64,000 bases of DNA from Chitinophaga oryzae (GTDB taxonomy: Bacteria; Bacteroidota; Bacteroidia; Chitinophagales; Chitinophagaceae), in NCBI RefSeq assembly GCF_012516375.2, contig NZ_CP051204.2, forward strand, positions 1,178,001 through 1,242,000, given 5' to 3'. This document shows, one piece after another, positions 18,865 to 27,830 of the stretch. The notes below the pieces were generated by a model, which worked only from the letters and a program-made list of their open reading frames with translations, had not been told where the DNA came from and did not search any database. A program made the translations under genes and the position numbers. How positions within the stretch are numbered: the first letter of the stretch is position 1; every line of letters begins with the position of its first letter.

Positions 18865-19971
18865 TTGAAATATTACATTATAGCAGGAGAGGCATCCGGT
18901 GATCTGCATGGCAGTAACCTGGTGAAGCAGATGAAGCAGCTGGACACGGCAGCGGATATACGGGGATGGGGAGGCGATATGATGGAAGCCGCCGGCGTGA
19001 ATGTGGTAAAACACTACCGGGAGCTGGCTTTTATGGGCTTCGTGGAAGTGGTTATGAACCTCCGCACGATCCTGCGTAATATGGAGACCTGTAAAAAAGA
19101 CATCGCTGCATTTAAACCCGATGTGCTGGTACTGGTAGACTATCCCGGCTTTAACATGCGTATTGCCGAATGGGCCAGACAGCAGGGAATTAAAATCGTG
19201 TATTATATCTCTCCCCAGGTATGGGCCTGGAAAGAGAATCGCGTAAAGAAGCTCAAACGCGACGTGGACAAAATGTTGTGCATACTGCCTTTTGAGCAGG
19301 ACTTTTACCGTAAATGGAATTACGAAACGGAATATGTAGGCCACCCGCTGGTGGAGGTGGTCAAGAAGGCCAAAGAAGAACCGGCCGATGCTCCGCTGGC
19401 TGACAAGCCTATTATCGCGGTGCTGCCCGGCAGCCGCAAACAGGAAGTCAGCGTGAAACTGCCGATCATGCTCACCATGGCCAAACATTTCCCCGAATAC
19501 CAGTTTGTGGTGGCGCAGGCGCCCAGTCTCGATGATCACTTCCTGGAAAGCCTCACCGGGCAACACCCCAATGTGTCTATGGTAAAAGGCAAAACCTATA
19601 AGCTGCTGCGCCAGGCCGAAGCAGCCCTCGTAACCTCAGGCACCGCCACCCTGGAAACAGCCCTCTTCGGCGTACCGGAAGTAGTATGCTACAAAGGCAA
19701 CCCTATCTCTTATTTCTTCGCTAAAAGACTGATCAAGGTAAAATACATCTCGCTGGTCAACCTGATCATGGACCGGCTGGTGGTAAAAGAGCTGATCCAG
19801 CACGACCTGACAGAAGAAAATCTGCTGAAGGAACTGACCTGCCTGCTGAAAGACGATAAAGCCCGCCGGCAACTGAAAGCCGACTATGCTGAACTATGGC
19901 ATAAACTCGGTGAAAGGGACGCCAGCAGAAGAGCGGCGGAAATCATTGTCGACTATGCTCAAAATAAATGA
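18865..19971 (+). CDS. lpxB: Lipid-A-disaccharide synthase
   Basis: A 368-residue GT19 glycosyltransferase that joins UDP-2,3-diacylglucosamine and lipid X to form the lipid A disaccharide at the inner face of the membrane. Family motifs: IIAGEASGDLHGSNLVK at the N-terminus, LVDYPGFNMRIAEWARQ, YYISPQVWAWKENRVK, LPFEQDFYRK with VGHPLVE, LPGSRKQEV, and the C-terminal SGTATLETALFGVPEVV. The start is TTG at 18865; no ATG or GTG exists that would keep the N-terminal AGEASGD motif with a normal leader. The product tells that the organism makes lipid A. Confidence 0.96.
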   Translation: MKYYIIAGEASGDLHGSNLVKQMKQLDTAADIRGWGGDMMEAAGVNVVKHYRELAFMGFVEVVMNLRTILRNMETCKKDIAAFKPDVLVLVDYPGFNMRIAEWARQQGIKIVYYISPQVWAWKENRVKKLKRDVDKMLCILPFEQDFYRKWNYETEYVGHPLVEVVKKAKEEPADAPLADKPIIAVLPGSRKQEVSVKLPIMLTMAKHFPEYQFVVAQAPSLDDHFLESLTGQHPNVSMVKGKTYKLLRQAEAALVTSGTATLETALFGVPEVVCYKGNPISYFFAKRLIKVKYISLVNLIMDRLVVKELIQHDLTEENLLKELTCLLKDDKARRQLKADYAELWHKLGERDASRRAAEIIVDYAQNK

Positions 19972-19972
19972 C

Positions 19973-20007
19973 CAAATATCAAAATAACTAAATCGTAAAT
20001 GATTTAG
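19973..20007. repeat. Short repeat and hairpin at the 3' end of lpxB
   Basis: CAAATAT, CAAAATA, ACTAAAT, CGTAAAT in succession, then a 7-bp hairpin CTAAATC/GATTTAG (19988-19994 with 20001-20007) between the convergent lpxB and DUF6728 genes. The inverted sequence ATTTAGTTATTTTGATATTTGG resembles the nuoM-nuoN spacer (56424-56451). Confidence 0.45.
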
Positions 20008-20174
20008 TGCTTTCTTATCAGCCTGACAATCAGTATAATCAGTGCAATCAGAAAAACGATGATGGAGATGCGGTTCATGCCGTGCATCATCGCTACATAA
20101 CGTGTTTTAGGCGCGTTGGGATCTCCCTTGCCAATATAGAAGTATCTTAATATTTGTTGCCAGAAACGTTTCAT
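20004..20174 (-). CDS. DUF6728-like small membrane protein
   Basis: A 56-residue protein, MKRFWQQILRYFYIGKGDPN then APKTRYVAMMHGMNRISI and a single transmembrane helix (about residues 36-53), ending in RLIRKH. The pattern of an N-terminal amphipathic WxxxLRYFY, a KGDPNAP segment, a MMHGMNRIS motif and a C-terminal helix matches what I recall of DUF6728, a short family seen in Bacteroidota. The role is unknown. It lies on the reverse strand between lpxB (convergent, 32-nt gap) and the beta-mannosidase gene (divergent, 54 nt). Start ATG at 20174, stop TAA at 20004-20006. Confidence 0.8.
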   Translation of the reverse strand: MKRFWQQILRYFYIGKGDPNAPKTRYVAMMHGMNRISIIVFLIALIILIVRLIRKH

Positions 20175-20198
20175 TTACCAAAGATCGTAAATCAATGT

Positions 20199-20206
20199 TA
20201 TTTTTG
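20199..20206 (+). promoter_or_regulatory. -7 box TATTTTTG before the beta-mannosidase gene
   Basis: Matches TAnnTTTG, 23 nt before the ATG. No TTTG at 19-nt spacing. Confidence 0.35.
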
Positions 20207-20228
20207 AAGCTGGCTGAAAAATCAAGAT

Positions 20229-22820
20229 ATGAAATACACAAGATGGGGTCGATGGCTGGTATCGATCTTTTTTTTAACCTGTTTTACTAAATCGATTTAC
20301 GCGGCGGGAACTGTGACAGACACGCTGATTACCGGATGGGAGTTCTCCCGTGCAGATGAAGGCGTATGGCGTCCGGCCACCGTGCCCGGCACTGTACACA
20401 CCGACCTGCTGGCGCTGGGCCTGATACCCGACCCGTTCGCAGGTACCAACGAAAAAGCAGTGCAATGGGTGGATAAGAAGGACTGGGAATACCGCAAAAA
20501 ATGGAAACTGTCTGCCGCCGATCTGCAATATGATGTGGTGGAGCTGGATTTCAAAGGACTGGACACCTATGCGTCCGTATATGTGAACGGCCAGCTGGTG
20601 CTGCAATCGGCCAATATGTTCATAGAACAGGTAGTCAACGTAAAACGCTGGCTGCGCGAAGGCGACAATGAAGTCCGCGTGCATTTCGACAGCCCCGTCA
20701 AACACGATATGCCGCAGTTCCTGAAAGACCAGGTGATCTATCCTGCCGGTAACGACGCCAGCGACATCCCCCTGAGCATCTATGCCCGGAAAGCGCCCTA
20801 TCACTACGGCTGGGACTGGGGCCCGCGCCTCGTCACCTCTGGTATCTGGAAACCGGTGCTGCTGAAAAAATGGAATAAGGCCGTGATCCGCGAGGTATGG
20901 TGGCAACAGCAGCAACTGACGGCAGCCAGCGCCACGCTCAACGCGGTGGTGACCGTAGAAGCGGTGACACCCGGTACTTACAACCTCCGGCTGGCTGCAC
21001 AGCAGGGCAATACCCCTAAACTGACCACTGCCAAAGTAACCCTGAAACAGGGCAGCAATACTGTACAGGTGCCGGTACAGATACGGCAGCCGCAGCTGTG
21101 GTGGCCCGCAGGACAGGGTGAACAAACCCGCTATGCCATGACGGCGGAGTTGTTGGATAAGGCAGTGACGATCGATAAAAACGAACAATTGATAGGACTG
21201 CGAACAATTGAAGTGGTGAACCAGCCGGACAGCCTTGGGGAGAGTTTTTATGTGAAAGTCAATGGTCGGCCGGTTTTCATGAAAGGCGCCAACTACATCC
21301 CGCAGGACAATTTCCTGCCAAGGGTGTCAGTGTCTAAGTACCAACAGTTGTTTAGCGATATGCGTACCAGTCATTTTAACATGGTCCGTGTATGGGGCGG
21401 TGGTATTTATGAAGACGATCTTTTTTATGATCTGGCAGACGCCAGCGGCATCCTCGTATGGCAGGACTTTATGTTTGCCTGTACCTTATACCCGTCGGAC
21501 ACCGCCTTCCTGGCCAATGTGAAAGCAGAAGCGGATTATAATATCAGGAGACTGCGTCATCATCCGTCGCTGGCGCTGTGGTGCGGCAACAATGAAGTGG
21601 CGGTGGCTATCAAAAACTGGGGCTGGCAGAGTGGTTATGCCTATACAGACGCACAGTGGGACCAGCTGCAGCAAGGATACGATCAGCTGTTCAAAACCTT
21701 ATTGCCGGCAGCGGTAAAGGAAAATGACCCCGGCCGTTTTTATTTTCATTCTTCTCCCATCAGCAACTGGGGTAAGAAAGAAGATTTTACCAAAGGAGAT
21801 AACCACTACTGGGGCGTGTGGCACGGTATGGAATGGTTTGAAGCGTATAACACGCACATTCCGCGGTTCATGAGTGAATACGGTTTTCAGTCCTTCCCTG
21901 AAATGGCCACCATCGATAGCTTCGCCACCAAAGCGGATTATGACATCTACTCCAATGTGATGCAGTCGCATCAGAAGAGCCCTGCCAAAGGCAATACCGC
22001 CATCCGTACCTACATGCTGCACTATTACCAGGCGCCGAAAGATTTTCCGTCTTTTGTGTACCTAAGCCAGGTGTTACAGGCAGAAGGGATGAAAACGGCC
22101 ATAGAAGCCCATCGCAGGGCTATGCCGTATTGCATGGGCACGTTGTACTGGCAGCTGAACGACTGCTGGCCGGGCCCGTCCTGGTCGGGGCGTGATTACT
22201 ACGGACGCTGGAAAGCGCTGCAGTACTATGTAAAAGACGCCTTTGCCCCCTTGCTGCTCTCTGGTGTTATTGAAGACAAACAGCTGGGCCTGTGGGCCAT
22301 ATCCGACGAGGCCCGCCACCGGAAAGCCGATGTGGAACTGACGGTGATTGATCTTGCGGGAAATCCTGTCTGGAAAAAAACACTGTCCGGTGTTGACATC
22401 GCAGCCAATACCAGCCGGAAAATTTTTAGTGCAGATACCGCTGCTATCCTGAAAGGGAGGAATCCTGCTGAGGTAATATGCTATGCAGAACTGCGAATAG
22501 ACGATAAGATTATCAAACGTAATATCATTTATTTTGTCCCGGCGAAGGAGATGCCGCTGGAGAAACCGGCAATAGCCGTCACTTTCGGAAAGCAGGCCGC
22601 ACAGGACGGAAGCGTGCTGATGACTGTCCGTACGGACAAGTTTGCGAGGAATGTTTATTTACAGTTGAACAATGCGGCCCCGGATGAGCGTTTTGAAGAA
22701 AATTACATCGATCTGTTGCCCGGTGAAACCCGCACGGTCAGGATATACACCAGGCGTAATCCGGTAGAGGTCAAAGCAGCGCTGACAATTACCTCTTTGG
22801 TAGATACTTATAAAAATTGA
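20229..22820 (+). CDS. Secreted beta-mannosidase, glycoside hydrolase family 2
   Basis: An 863-residue enzyme that removes terminal beta-mannose from mannosides or N-glycan cores. A signal peptide ends around residue 25 (IYAAG). The GH2 sugar-binding domain is at about 30-200, an immunoglobulin-like domain at about 200-330, and the (beta/alpha)8 catalytic domain follows. The acid/base Glu456 is in WCGNNEVAV and the nucleophile Glu550 in FMSEYGFQSFPE; GNNE and SEYGFQS are the mannosidase versions, distinct from the galactosidase ones. YWQLNDCWPGPSW is also conserved. The fucosidase gene starts 2 nt after its stop, so the two are co-transcribed and probably act on the same glycan. Confidence 0.94.
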   Translation: MKYTRWGRWLVSIFFLTCFTKSIYAAGTVTDTLITGWEFSRADEGVWRPATVPGTVHTDLLALGLIPDPFAGTNEKAVQWVDKKDWEYRKKWKLSAADLQYDVVELDFKGLDTYASVYVNGQLVLQSANMFIEQVVNVKRWLREGDNEVRVHFDSPVKHDMPQFLKDQVIYPAGNDASDIPLSIYARKAPYHYGWDWGPRLVTSGIWKPVLLKKWNKAVIREVWWQQQQLTAASATLNAVVTVEAVTPGTYNLRLAAQQGNTPKLTTAKVTLKQGSNTVQVPVQIRQPQLWWPAGQGEQTRYAMTAELLDKAVTIDKNEQLIGLRTIEVVNQPDSLGESFYVKVNGRPVFMKGANYIPQDNFLPRVSVSKYQQLFSDMRTSHFNMVRVWGGGIYEDDLFYDLADASGILVWQDFMFACTLYPSDTAFLANVKAEADYNIRRLRHHPSLALWCGNNEVAVAIKNWGWQSGYAYTDAQWDQLQQGYDQLFKTLLPAAVKENDPGRFYFHSSPISNWGKKEDFTKGDNHYWGVWHGMEWFEAYNTHIPRFMSEYGFQSFPEMATIDSFATKADYDIYSNVMQSHQKSPAKGNTAIRTYMLHYYQAPKDFPSFVYLSQVLQAEGMKTAIEAHRRAMPYCMGTLYWQLNDCWPGPSWSGRDYYGRWKALQYYVKDAFAPLLLSGVIEDKQLGLWAISDEARHRKADVELTVIDLAGNPVWKKTLSGVDIAANTSRKIFSADTAAILKGRNPAEVICYAELRIDDKIIKRNIIYFVPAKEMPLEKPAIAVTFGKQAAQDGSVLMTVRTDKFARNVYLQLNNAAPDERFEENYIDLLPGETRTVRIYTRRNPVEVKAALTITSLVDTYKN

Positions 22821-22822
22821 CT

Positions 22823-24262
22823 ATGAGAAAATTATGGATGGCATTGGGTTGTGCATGGCTCGCGGTAAATGCGGCCAGCGCGCAAACGGAAGAACCGCCG
22901 TATGTACCGGAAACAGACCCGGTGGTGGTGCAGAAACTGGAAGAGTGGCAGGACTGGAAGTTCGGGATGATCATTCACTGGGGGCCTTATTCCCAGTGGG
23001 GCGTAGTGGAGTCCTGGAGTATTTGCCCGGAAGATGAAGAATGGATTGGGCGCAAATATCCCAAAATGTCTTATTTCGAATACCTGCAAAAATACCAGGC
23101 GTTGGGTAAGACCTTTAATCCTACCGCTTTTGCACCGGAGAAGTGGGCGAAAGCCGCCAGGGAAGCCGGTATGAAATACCTGGTGTTCACCACGAAGCAC
23201 CACGACGGCTACTGTATGTTCGATACCAAACAGACAGACTACCGGGTCACCGCGCCGGATGTGGCTTTCAGTAAAAATCCGCGCGCCAATATCGCGAAGG
23301 AAGTGTTTGAAGCGTTCCGTAAGGAAGGTATTCATGCCGGGGCTTATTTCTCCAAGCCCGACTGGCATTCCGATGCGTACTGGTGGAACTATTTCCCGCC
23401 GCGTGACCGTAATGTGAACTATGATGTAAAAAAATACCCGGAAAGGTGGAACCAGTTCAAGCAGTACACCTACAACCAGATTGAAGAGCTGATGACCGGT
23501 TACGGCAAGCTGGAGATCCTCTGGCTGGATGGCGGCTGGGTAAGGCCTTTGAAGCAGCAGACCAAAGAGTCTTTGTCATGGAGCAAGACCCTGCCGCAGG
23601 ACCAGGACATTGATATGGGACGTATCGCTAAAATGGCCCGCAGTCACCAGCCGGGCCTGATCGTGGTAGACCGCAGCGTGCATGGTCCGTATGAGAACTA
23701 CCGCACGCCGGAGCAGCAGATCCCGGAAAAGCCACTGGCTTATCCCTGGGAGACGTGTATGACCATGGCCAATTCCTGGTCTTATGTGCCGGATGACAAA
23801 TACAAACCCGTTGGTAAACTTATCCACAACCTGGTGGACATCGTGGCGAAGGGTGGCAACTACCTGCTGAATGTGGGCCCTGGTCCCGACGGGGAGCTGC
23901 ACGAGGCGGCTTATACCACCATGAAAGGGATCGGTGACTGGATGAAAGTGAACAGTGCTGCGATTTACGGTACCCGGGCTGTAGCGCCTTATAAAGATGG
24001 TAAAGTGTGTTTCACCCGGAAAAAAGACGGCAGTGTGTATGCCATCTACCTGCTGGACGAGCAGGAGCGGCTACCGTCCACTATCGTTTTTAAAGGCCTG
24101 AAGCCGGCTAAGGGAGCTTCTCTGCAGCTGCTGGGCGCTTCCGGTAAACTGATGTGGAAAACCGAAGGGGACACCGTTGCCGTACATATCCCTGAAAAGC
24201 TCCGGCAGCAGGTCTGGAATTATGCCGTAGCGATCCGTATAGAGGCTGTGGAAAAAGTGTGA
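22823..24262 (+). CDS. Secreted alpha-L-fucosidase, glycoside hydrolase family 29
   Basis: A 479-residue enzyme releasing alpha-linked fucose. Signal peptide of about 22 residues ending in AASAQT. Family motifs: WKFGMIIHWGPYSQWGV, the sugar-binding HH in TTKHHDGYCMFDTKQTDY, and the nucleophile Asp236 in LEILWLDGGWV. LLNVGPGPDGEL closes the catalytic domain; a small C-terminal beta-domain follows. ATG 22823 is chosen; an in-frame TTG 6 nt upstream overlaps the previous stop. A strong terminator follows. Paired with a beta-mannosidase, it suggests trimming of fucosylated, mannose-containing glycans. No SusC/SusD genes are nearby, so this is not a complete polysaccharide utilisation locus. Confidence 0.94.
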   Translation: MRKLWMALGCAWLAVNAASAQTEEPPYVPETDPVVVQKLEEWQDWKFGMIIHWGPYSQWGVVESWSICPEDEEWIGRKYPKMSYFEYLQKYQALGKTFNPTAFAPEKWAKAAREAGMKYLVFTTKHHDGYCMFDTKQTDYRVTAPDVAFSKNPRANIAKEVFEAFRKEGIHAGAYFSKPDWHSDAYWWNYFPPRDRNVNYDVKKYPERWNQFKQYTYNQIEELMTGYGKLEILWLDGGWVRPLKQQTKESLSWSKTLPQDQDIDMGRIAKMARSHQPGLIVVDRSVHGPYENYRTPEQQIPEKPLAYPWETCMTMANSWSYVPDDKYKPVGKLIHNLVDIVAKGGNYLLNVGPGPDGELHEAAYTTMKGIGDWMKVNSAAIYGTRAVAPYKDGKVCFTRKKDGSVYAIYLLDEQERLPSTIVFKGLKPAKGASLQLLGASGKLMWKTEGDTVAVHIPEKLRQQVWNYAVAIRIEAVEKV

Positions 24263-24301
24263 AAATGATGTGAATTAGTGTTAATTTGTAGTGAATAATA
24301 A

Positions 24302-24342
24302 AAACAGGCCGCCGATAACCCAAGGCAGCCTGTTTTTTGTTT
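24302..24342 (+). terminator. Intrinsic terminator after the fucosidase gene
   Basis: AAACAGGC (24302-24309) pairs with GCCTGTTT (24328-24335), with an inner GCC/GGC pairing, then TTTTGTTTT. Confidence 0.85.
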
Positions 24343-24372
24343 TATAGGTAGATATGTCCAAAAAGGTTGACT

Positions 24373-25149
24373 ATGAACATGCAAACCCAAGTGAATAAGA
24401 ACCCCCGGATTTTGCTGGCTGAGGATGATAAGGTACTGGGAGAAATCGTCAAAAAAAACCTGGAGAGCATCGGTTATCAGGTGGAGCACTGTATGGACGG
24501 TGAGGACGCCTGGGAAGAATTCCAGCGCAGACGGTACGATATGCTGCTGCTGGACATTGTCATGCCCCGGAAAAACGGTTTCCAGCTGGCGCGGGAGGTA
24601 CGCAGCAAAAACACGCTGGTGCCTATCTTCTTCCTGTCTGCCGAAAAAACCATGGACGCCGACAGGCTGGACGGTTTCAAGCTGGGCGCCGACGGTTACA
24701 TCGTAAAGCCTTTCAGCCTCCTGGAGCTGCAAAGAAGGGTAAAGGCTTTCCTCAAATGGACCCGGCCCCCCAAAACGGAACTGCTGATCGGCCATGTGGT
24801 GGGCGAACACACGTTCAACTACCGCAAAATGAAAGTGTACCCCAAAGACAGTGAAAAAGCCTATGTAGCCACGTTTTCCCCAACAGAAGCCAAACTGCTC
24901 CGCTACTTCTTCAACCGCCCCAACGTCATCATTAAAAAAGACGAACTGCTGATGAAGCTCTGGGGACGCGACGACGTCACCTCCAGCCGCAGTATGGACG
25001 TATTTATCGGCAAGATCCGCCGGCAGATGAAGCGGGAACCCCGGCTCAACCTGGAAACGATCTTTAACGTAGGCATGCGCCTGAATGTCCCTAAAGACCT
25101 CCTTCTGCAAAAGATCACCATCCCCATCAATAGCCAGGCAAAACAATAG
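24373..25149 (+). CDS. OmpR-family response regulator (orphan)
   Basis: A 258-residue regulator. The receiver domain (about residues 11-128) has acidic pocket AEDD, phospho-acceptor Asp61 in LLLDIVMPRKNG, FLSAEK with the conserved Ser, and the Lys in GYIVKPF. The winged-helix DNA-binding domain (about 145-245) has FSPTEAKLLRYFFNRPNVIIKKDELLMKLWG and SRSMDVFIGKIRRQM. No histidine kinase gene is adjacent; the orphan kinase at 7870-9237 is a possible partner, by inference only. ATG 24373 is chosen; a second ATG 6 nt on (MQTQV) and an upstream TTG are alternatives. It lies between a terminator and the rel gene. Confidence 0.93.
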   Translation: MNMQTQVNKNPRILLAEDDKVLGEIVKKNLESIGYQVEHCMDGEDAWEEFQRRRYDMLLLDIVMPRKNGFQLAREVRSKNTLVPIFFLSAEKTMDADRLDGFKLGADGYIVKPFSLLELQRRVKAFLKWTRPPKTELLIGHVVGEHTFNYRKMKVYPKDSEKAYVATFSPTEAKLLRYFFNRPNVIIKKDELLMKLWGRDDVTSSRSMDVFIGKIRRQMKREPRLNLETIFNVGMRLNVPKDLLLQKITIPINSQAKQ

Positions 25150-25208
25150 CTGCGGCCTTTTGGCGCCCTGTTTCTTTCAGATTATATTAAATCGTAACTT
25201 TAGGCCCA

Positions 25209-27458
25209 ATGGAAACAGCGGCAGTTCAAAAATATAATCTAGACGAAGAGCAGGAAAAAAAAGAAATCGTCCGGCATTACCGCGCCTTGCTGAGGGCGCT
25301 CAAACCCCGTCTGAAAAAAGGCGACAGGGAGCTGGTACGCACTGCTTTTGAAATGGCAGCGGATGCCCATAAGGAAATGCGCCGTAAATCGGGCGAACCC
25401 TATATCCTGCATCCCCTCGCCGTGGCACAGATATGCGTGGAAGAAATCGGCCTGGGCGTACGTTCGGCCATCTGCGCCTTGTTGCACGATACCGTGGAAG
25501 ATACGGAAGTAACCCTCGAAGACGTGGCCCGCGAATTCGGTAACGAAATCGCCCACATCGTGGACGGCCTGACCAAAATATCCACTGTCATCGATTCCAA
25601 TACCAGCACGGCACAGGCGGAAAACTTCAAGAAAATACTCCTCACCCTGGCAGACGACCCAAGGGTGATCCTGATCAAACTGGCCGACAGGTTGCATAAC
25701 ATGCGCACCCTCGACAGCATGAGCCGGGAAAAACAGCTGAAAATAGCCTCTGAGACGGTGTTTATCTATGCCCCCCTGGCACACCGCCTCGGATTGTACA
25801 ATATCAAGTCCGAGATGGAAGACCTGGCCATGAAATACACGGAGCAGCAAACCTACCGTGAAATCGCCCGGCGCCTCAAGGAAACCAAACGTGAACGTAC
25901 CCGGTATATCAACGAATTCATCAAGCCTATCAAGGAAGTGTTGCAGGAGGAAGGATTTAACTTCGATATCTTCGGCCGCCCGAAATCTATCCACTCCATC
26001 CACAACAAAATCAAAACAAAAGGCGTAGCCTTTGAAGAGGTGTACGACCTGTTTGCCATCCGTATCATCCTCGACTCCCCGATAGACAAGGAAAAAGCCG
26101 ACTGCTGGAAAGTATATTCCATTATCACCGACTTTTACCACCCCAGCCCGGAACGTACGCGCGACTGGCTCAGCAACCCCAAATCCAACGGGTATGAAGC
26201 CCTGCACGTAACAGTGATGGGCCCCCAGGGTAAATGGGTGGAAGTACAGATCCGCTCCAAACGCATGAACGACTACGCCGAAAAAGGGGTGGCCGCTCAC
26301 TGGCGCTATAAGGAAGGCGCCCAGAACCCGCAGCAGGAATCCAAATTCGATCAGTGGTTCACCCAGATACGGGAGATCCTCAGCAACCCGGATTCCAATA
26401 CGCTCGACTTCCTCGCCGATTTTAAAAGCAACCTCTTTACCGAAGAGATCTACGTCTATACGCCTAAAGGCGACCTGAAAATACTGCCTGTCAACTCTAC
26501 CGCGCTGGATTTCGCTTACGCCATCCACAGCGCCGTGGGCAACAAGTGTATCGGCGCCAAGGTCAACTATAAACTGGTGCCGCTCAGCCATAAACTGCGC
26601 AGCGGAGACCAGGTGGAGATCATTACCTCCAACAAACAGAAGCCTTCGGAAGACTGGCTCAACTTTGTGCTGACGGCCAAAGCCAAGTCCAAGATCAAAG
26701 ACGCCCTGAAAGAAGAAAAAAGGAAGGTGGCCATGGATGGGAAAGCCGCGCTGGAGCGCAAGCTGGACCATATGAAGATCACCGCCAGCCAGCACAATAT
26801 CAACGAGCTGGTACAGTTCTATAAACAACCGTCGCCGCTCGATCTGTATTACCAGATTGCGGTCAAAAATATCGACCTGAAAGAGCTGAAACAGTTCACC
26901 CTGCTGGGAGACAAGCTGGAACAGCCGAAGCCGGTCAAACAGCCGGAGCATGTACCGGAAGAACATGTCAAACACCAGATCCCGAGCAAAAAAGACGCGG
27001 AACTGATCATTTTCGGCGAAAGCTCCGACAAGATTGCCTATAAACTGGCCAACTGCTGCCGCCCCATTCCGGGTGACGACGTGTTTGGCTTTATCACCGC
27101 CAGCGAAGGCCTGAAAATACACCGCACCAACTGCCCCAATGCCGCCCAGTTGCTGGCCAACTATGGCCACCGTGTGGTGAAAACCAAGTGGGTGAAGAAC
27201 AGGGAAATCTCCTTCCTCACCGGGTTACGGATCATTGGTATGGACGATGTGGGCGTTATCCACAAAATCACCAATATCATCTCCGGTGAGCTGAAAGTCA
27301 ATATCTCCGCGCTCAGCATCGAATCCAAGGAAGGGCTGTTCGAAGGCCTCATCAAAGTATACGTACATGATAAGGAAGAGCTGGATGAGCTGGTAGACCG
27401 GCTGAAAAAGCTGGAAGGCATCCAGTCCGTGCAACGGCTCGAAGAATCACAGTTATAG
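25209..27458 (+). CDS. Bifunctional (p)ppGpp synthetase/hydrolase
   Basis: A 749-residue RelA/SpoT homologue that makes and destroys the alarmone (p)ppGpp. The HD hydrolase domain (about residues 45-195) has RKSGEPYILHPLAVA and the intact metal motif LLHDTVEDTE, so hydrolase activity is expected. The synthetase domain (about 230-350) has GRPKSIHSIHNKI and YDLFAIRIIL, then SNPKSNGYEALHVTVMG. A TGS domain (about 405-465; VYTPKGDLKILPVNSTALDFAYAIH) and a C-terminal ACT domain (from about 670) complete the long form. Gene names rel, relA and spoT are all in use for this type. The gene ends inside the outermost base of palindrome B. Confidence 0.96.
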   Translation: METAAVQKYNLDEEQEKKEIVRHYRALLRALKPRLKKGDRELVRTAFEMAADAHKEMRRKSGEPYILHPLAVAQICVEEIGLGVRSAICALLHDTVEDTEVTLEDVAREFGNEIAHIVDGLTKISTVIDSNTSTAQAENFKKILLTLADDPRVILIKLADRLHNMRTLDSMSREKQLKIASETVFIYAPLAHRLGLYNIKSEMEDLAMKYTEQQTYREIARRLKETKRERTRYINEFIKPIKEVLQEEGFNFDIFGRPKSIHSIHNKIKTKGVAFEEVYDLFAIRIILDSPIDKEKADCWKVYSIITDFYHPSPERTRDWLSNPKSNGYEALHVTVMGPQGKWVEVQIRSKRMNDYAEKGVAAHWRYKEGAQNPQQESKFDQWFTQIREILSNPDSNTLDFLADFKSNLFTEEIYVYTPKGDLKILPVNSTALDFAYAIHSAVGNKCIGAKVNYKLVPLSHKLRSGDQVEIITSNKQKPSEDWLNFVLTAKAKSKIKDALKEEKRKVAMDGKAALERKLDHMKITASQHNINELVQFYKQPSPLDLYYQIAVKNIDLKELKQFTLLGDKLEQPKPVKQPEHVPEEHVKHQIPSKKDAELIIFGESSDKIAYKLANCCRPIPGDDVFGFITASEGLKIHRTNCPNAAQLLANYGHRVVKTKWVKNREISFLTGLRIIGMDDVGVIHKITNIISGELKVNISALSIESKEGLFEGLIKVYVHDKEELDELVDRLKKLEGIQSVQRLEESQL

Positions 27459-27669
27459 GCACGCAAAGGCGTCACGCAAAGGCGCCAAGCAGCAAAGGAG
27501 CAAAGAAAATAATATAGTAATTTTTAATATTTTCTTTGCTCCTTCGCTCTTTCTGCCCTTTGTATTCTTTGTGTTCTTTGTATTCTTCGTATTCTTTGCT
27601 CTCTTTGTACCCTTTGTATTTCTTTGCGCCTTTGCTGCTTAGCGCCTTTGCGTGACGGCTTGGCGTGCC
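27458..27669. repeat. Octad-arm palindrome B (CTTTGCG family)
   Basis: An imperfect inverted repeat from the last base of the rel stop codon (GGCACGC) to GCGTGCC at 27663-27669. Arms 27469-27506 and 27622-27659 match in 35 of 38 positions and consist of 8-nt units (right arm CTTTGCGC, CTTTGCTG, CTTAGCGC, CTTTGCGT). Inside: a 16-bp hairpin (27495-27510 with 27529-27544) and seven 9-nt units of the type CTTTGTATT (27558-27620). Two further CTTTGCG motifs lie just beyond, before the purA promoter. Confidence 0.85.
27495..27544 (+). terminator. Hairpin terminator after rel, within palindrome B
   Basis: AAGGAGCAAAGAAAAT (27495-27510) pairs perfectly with 27529-27544; the loop is AT-rich (18 nt). 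The downstream side is T- and C-rich. Probable terminator for rel. Confidence 0.55.
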
Positions 27670-27756
27670 AGCAGCGTTGCCTTTAGGGGTAATATAATAA
27701 CGCCGGCCTTTGCGGGCTTACAATCCCCGTCTAACTCCGCGCTCTTTGCGAGAAAA

Positions 27757-27787
27757 TTTGATTTTGTGGTATTTCAGCGTAATTTTG
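27757..27787 (+). promoter_or_regulatory. purA promoter, TTTG-N19-TAATTTTG
   Basis: TTTG at 27757-27760, 19 nt, TAATTTTG at 27780-27787; an exact match to the Bacteroidota consensus. Transcription should start near 27794, about 37 nt before the purA ATG. Confidence 0.7.
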
Positions 27788-27830
27788 CCACTTCTTTTAA
27801 AAGCAACCTCCGATAATTAATTAAATCATT

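Noticed and set aside
20229..24262. Complete polysaccharide utilisation locus
   Set aside because: Only two glycosidase genes; no SusC/SusD pair, no hybrid sensor or ECF sigma/anti-sigma genes nearby.
25239..27170. Reverse frame of 643 codons opposite rel
   Set aside because: Shadow of the well-supported RelA/SpoT homologue.
27558..27620. CRISPR array, suggested by regular repeats
   Set aside because: Units are 9 nt, contiguous, without spacers, and no cas genes are present.
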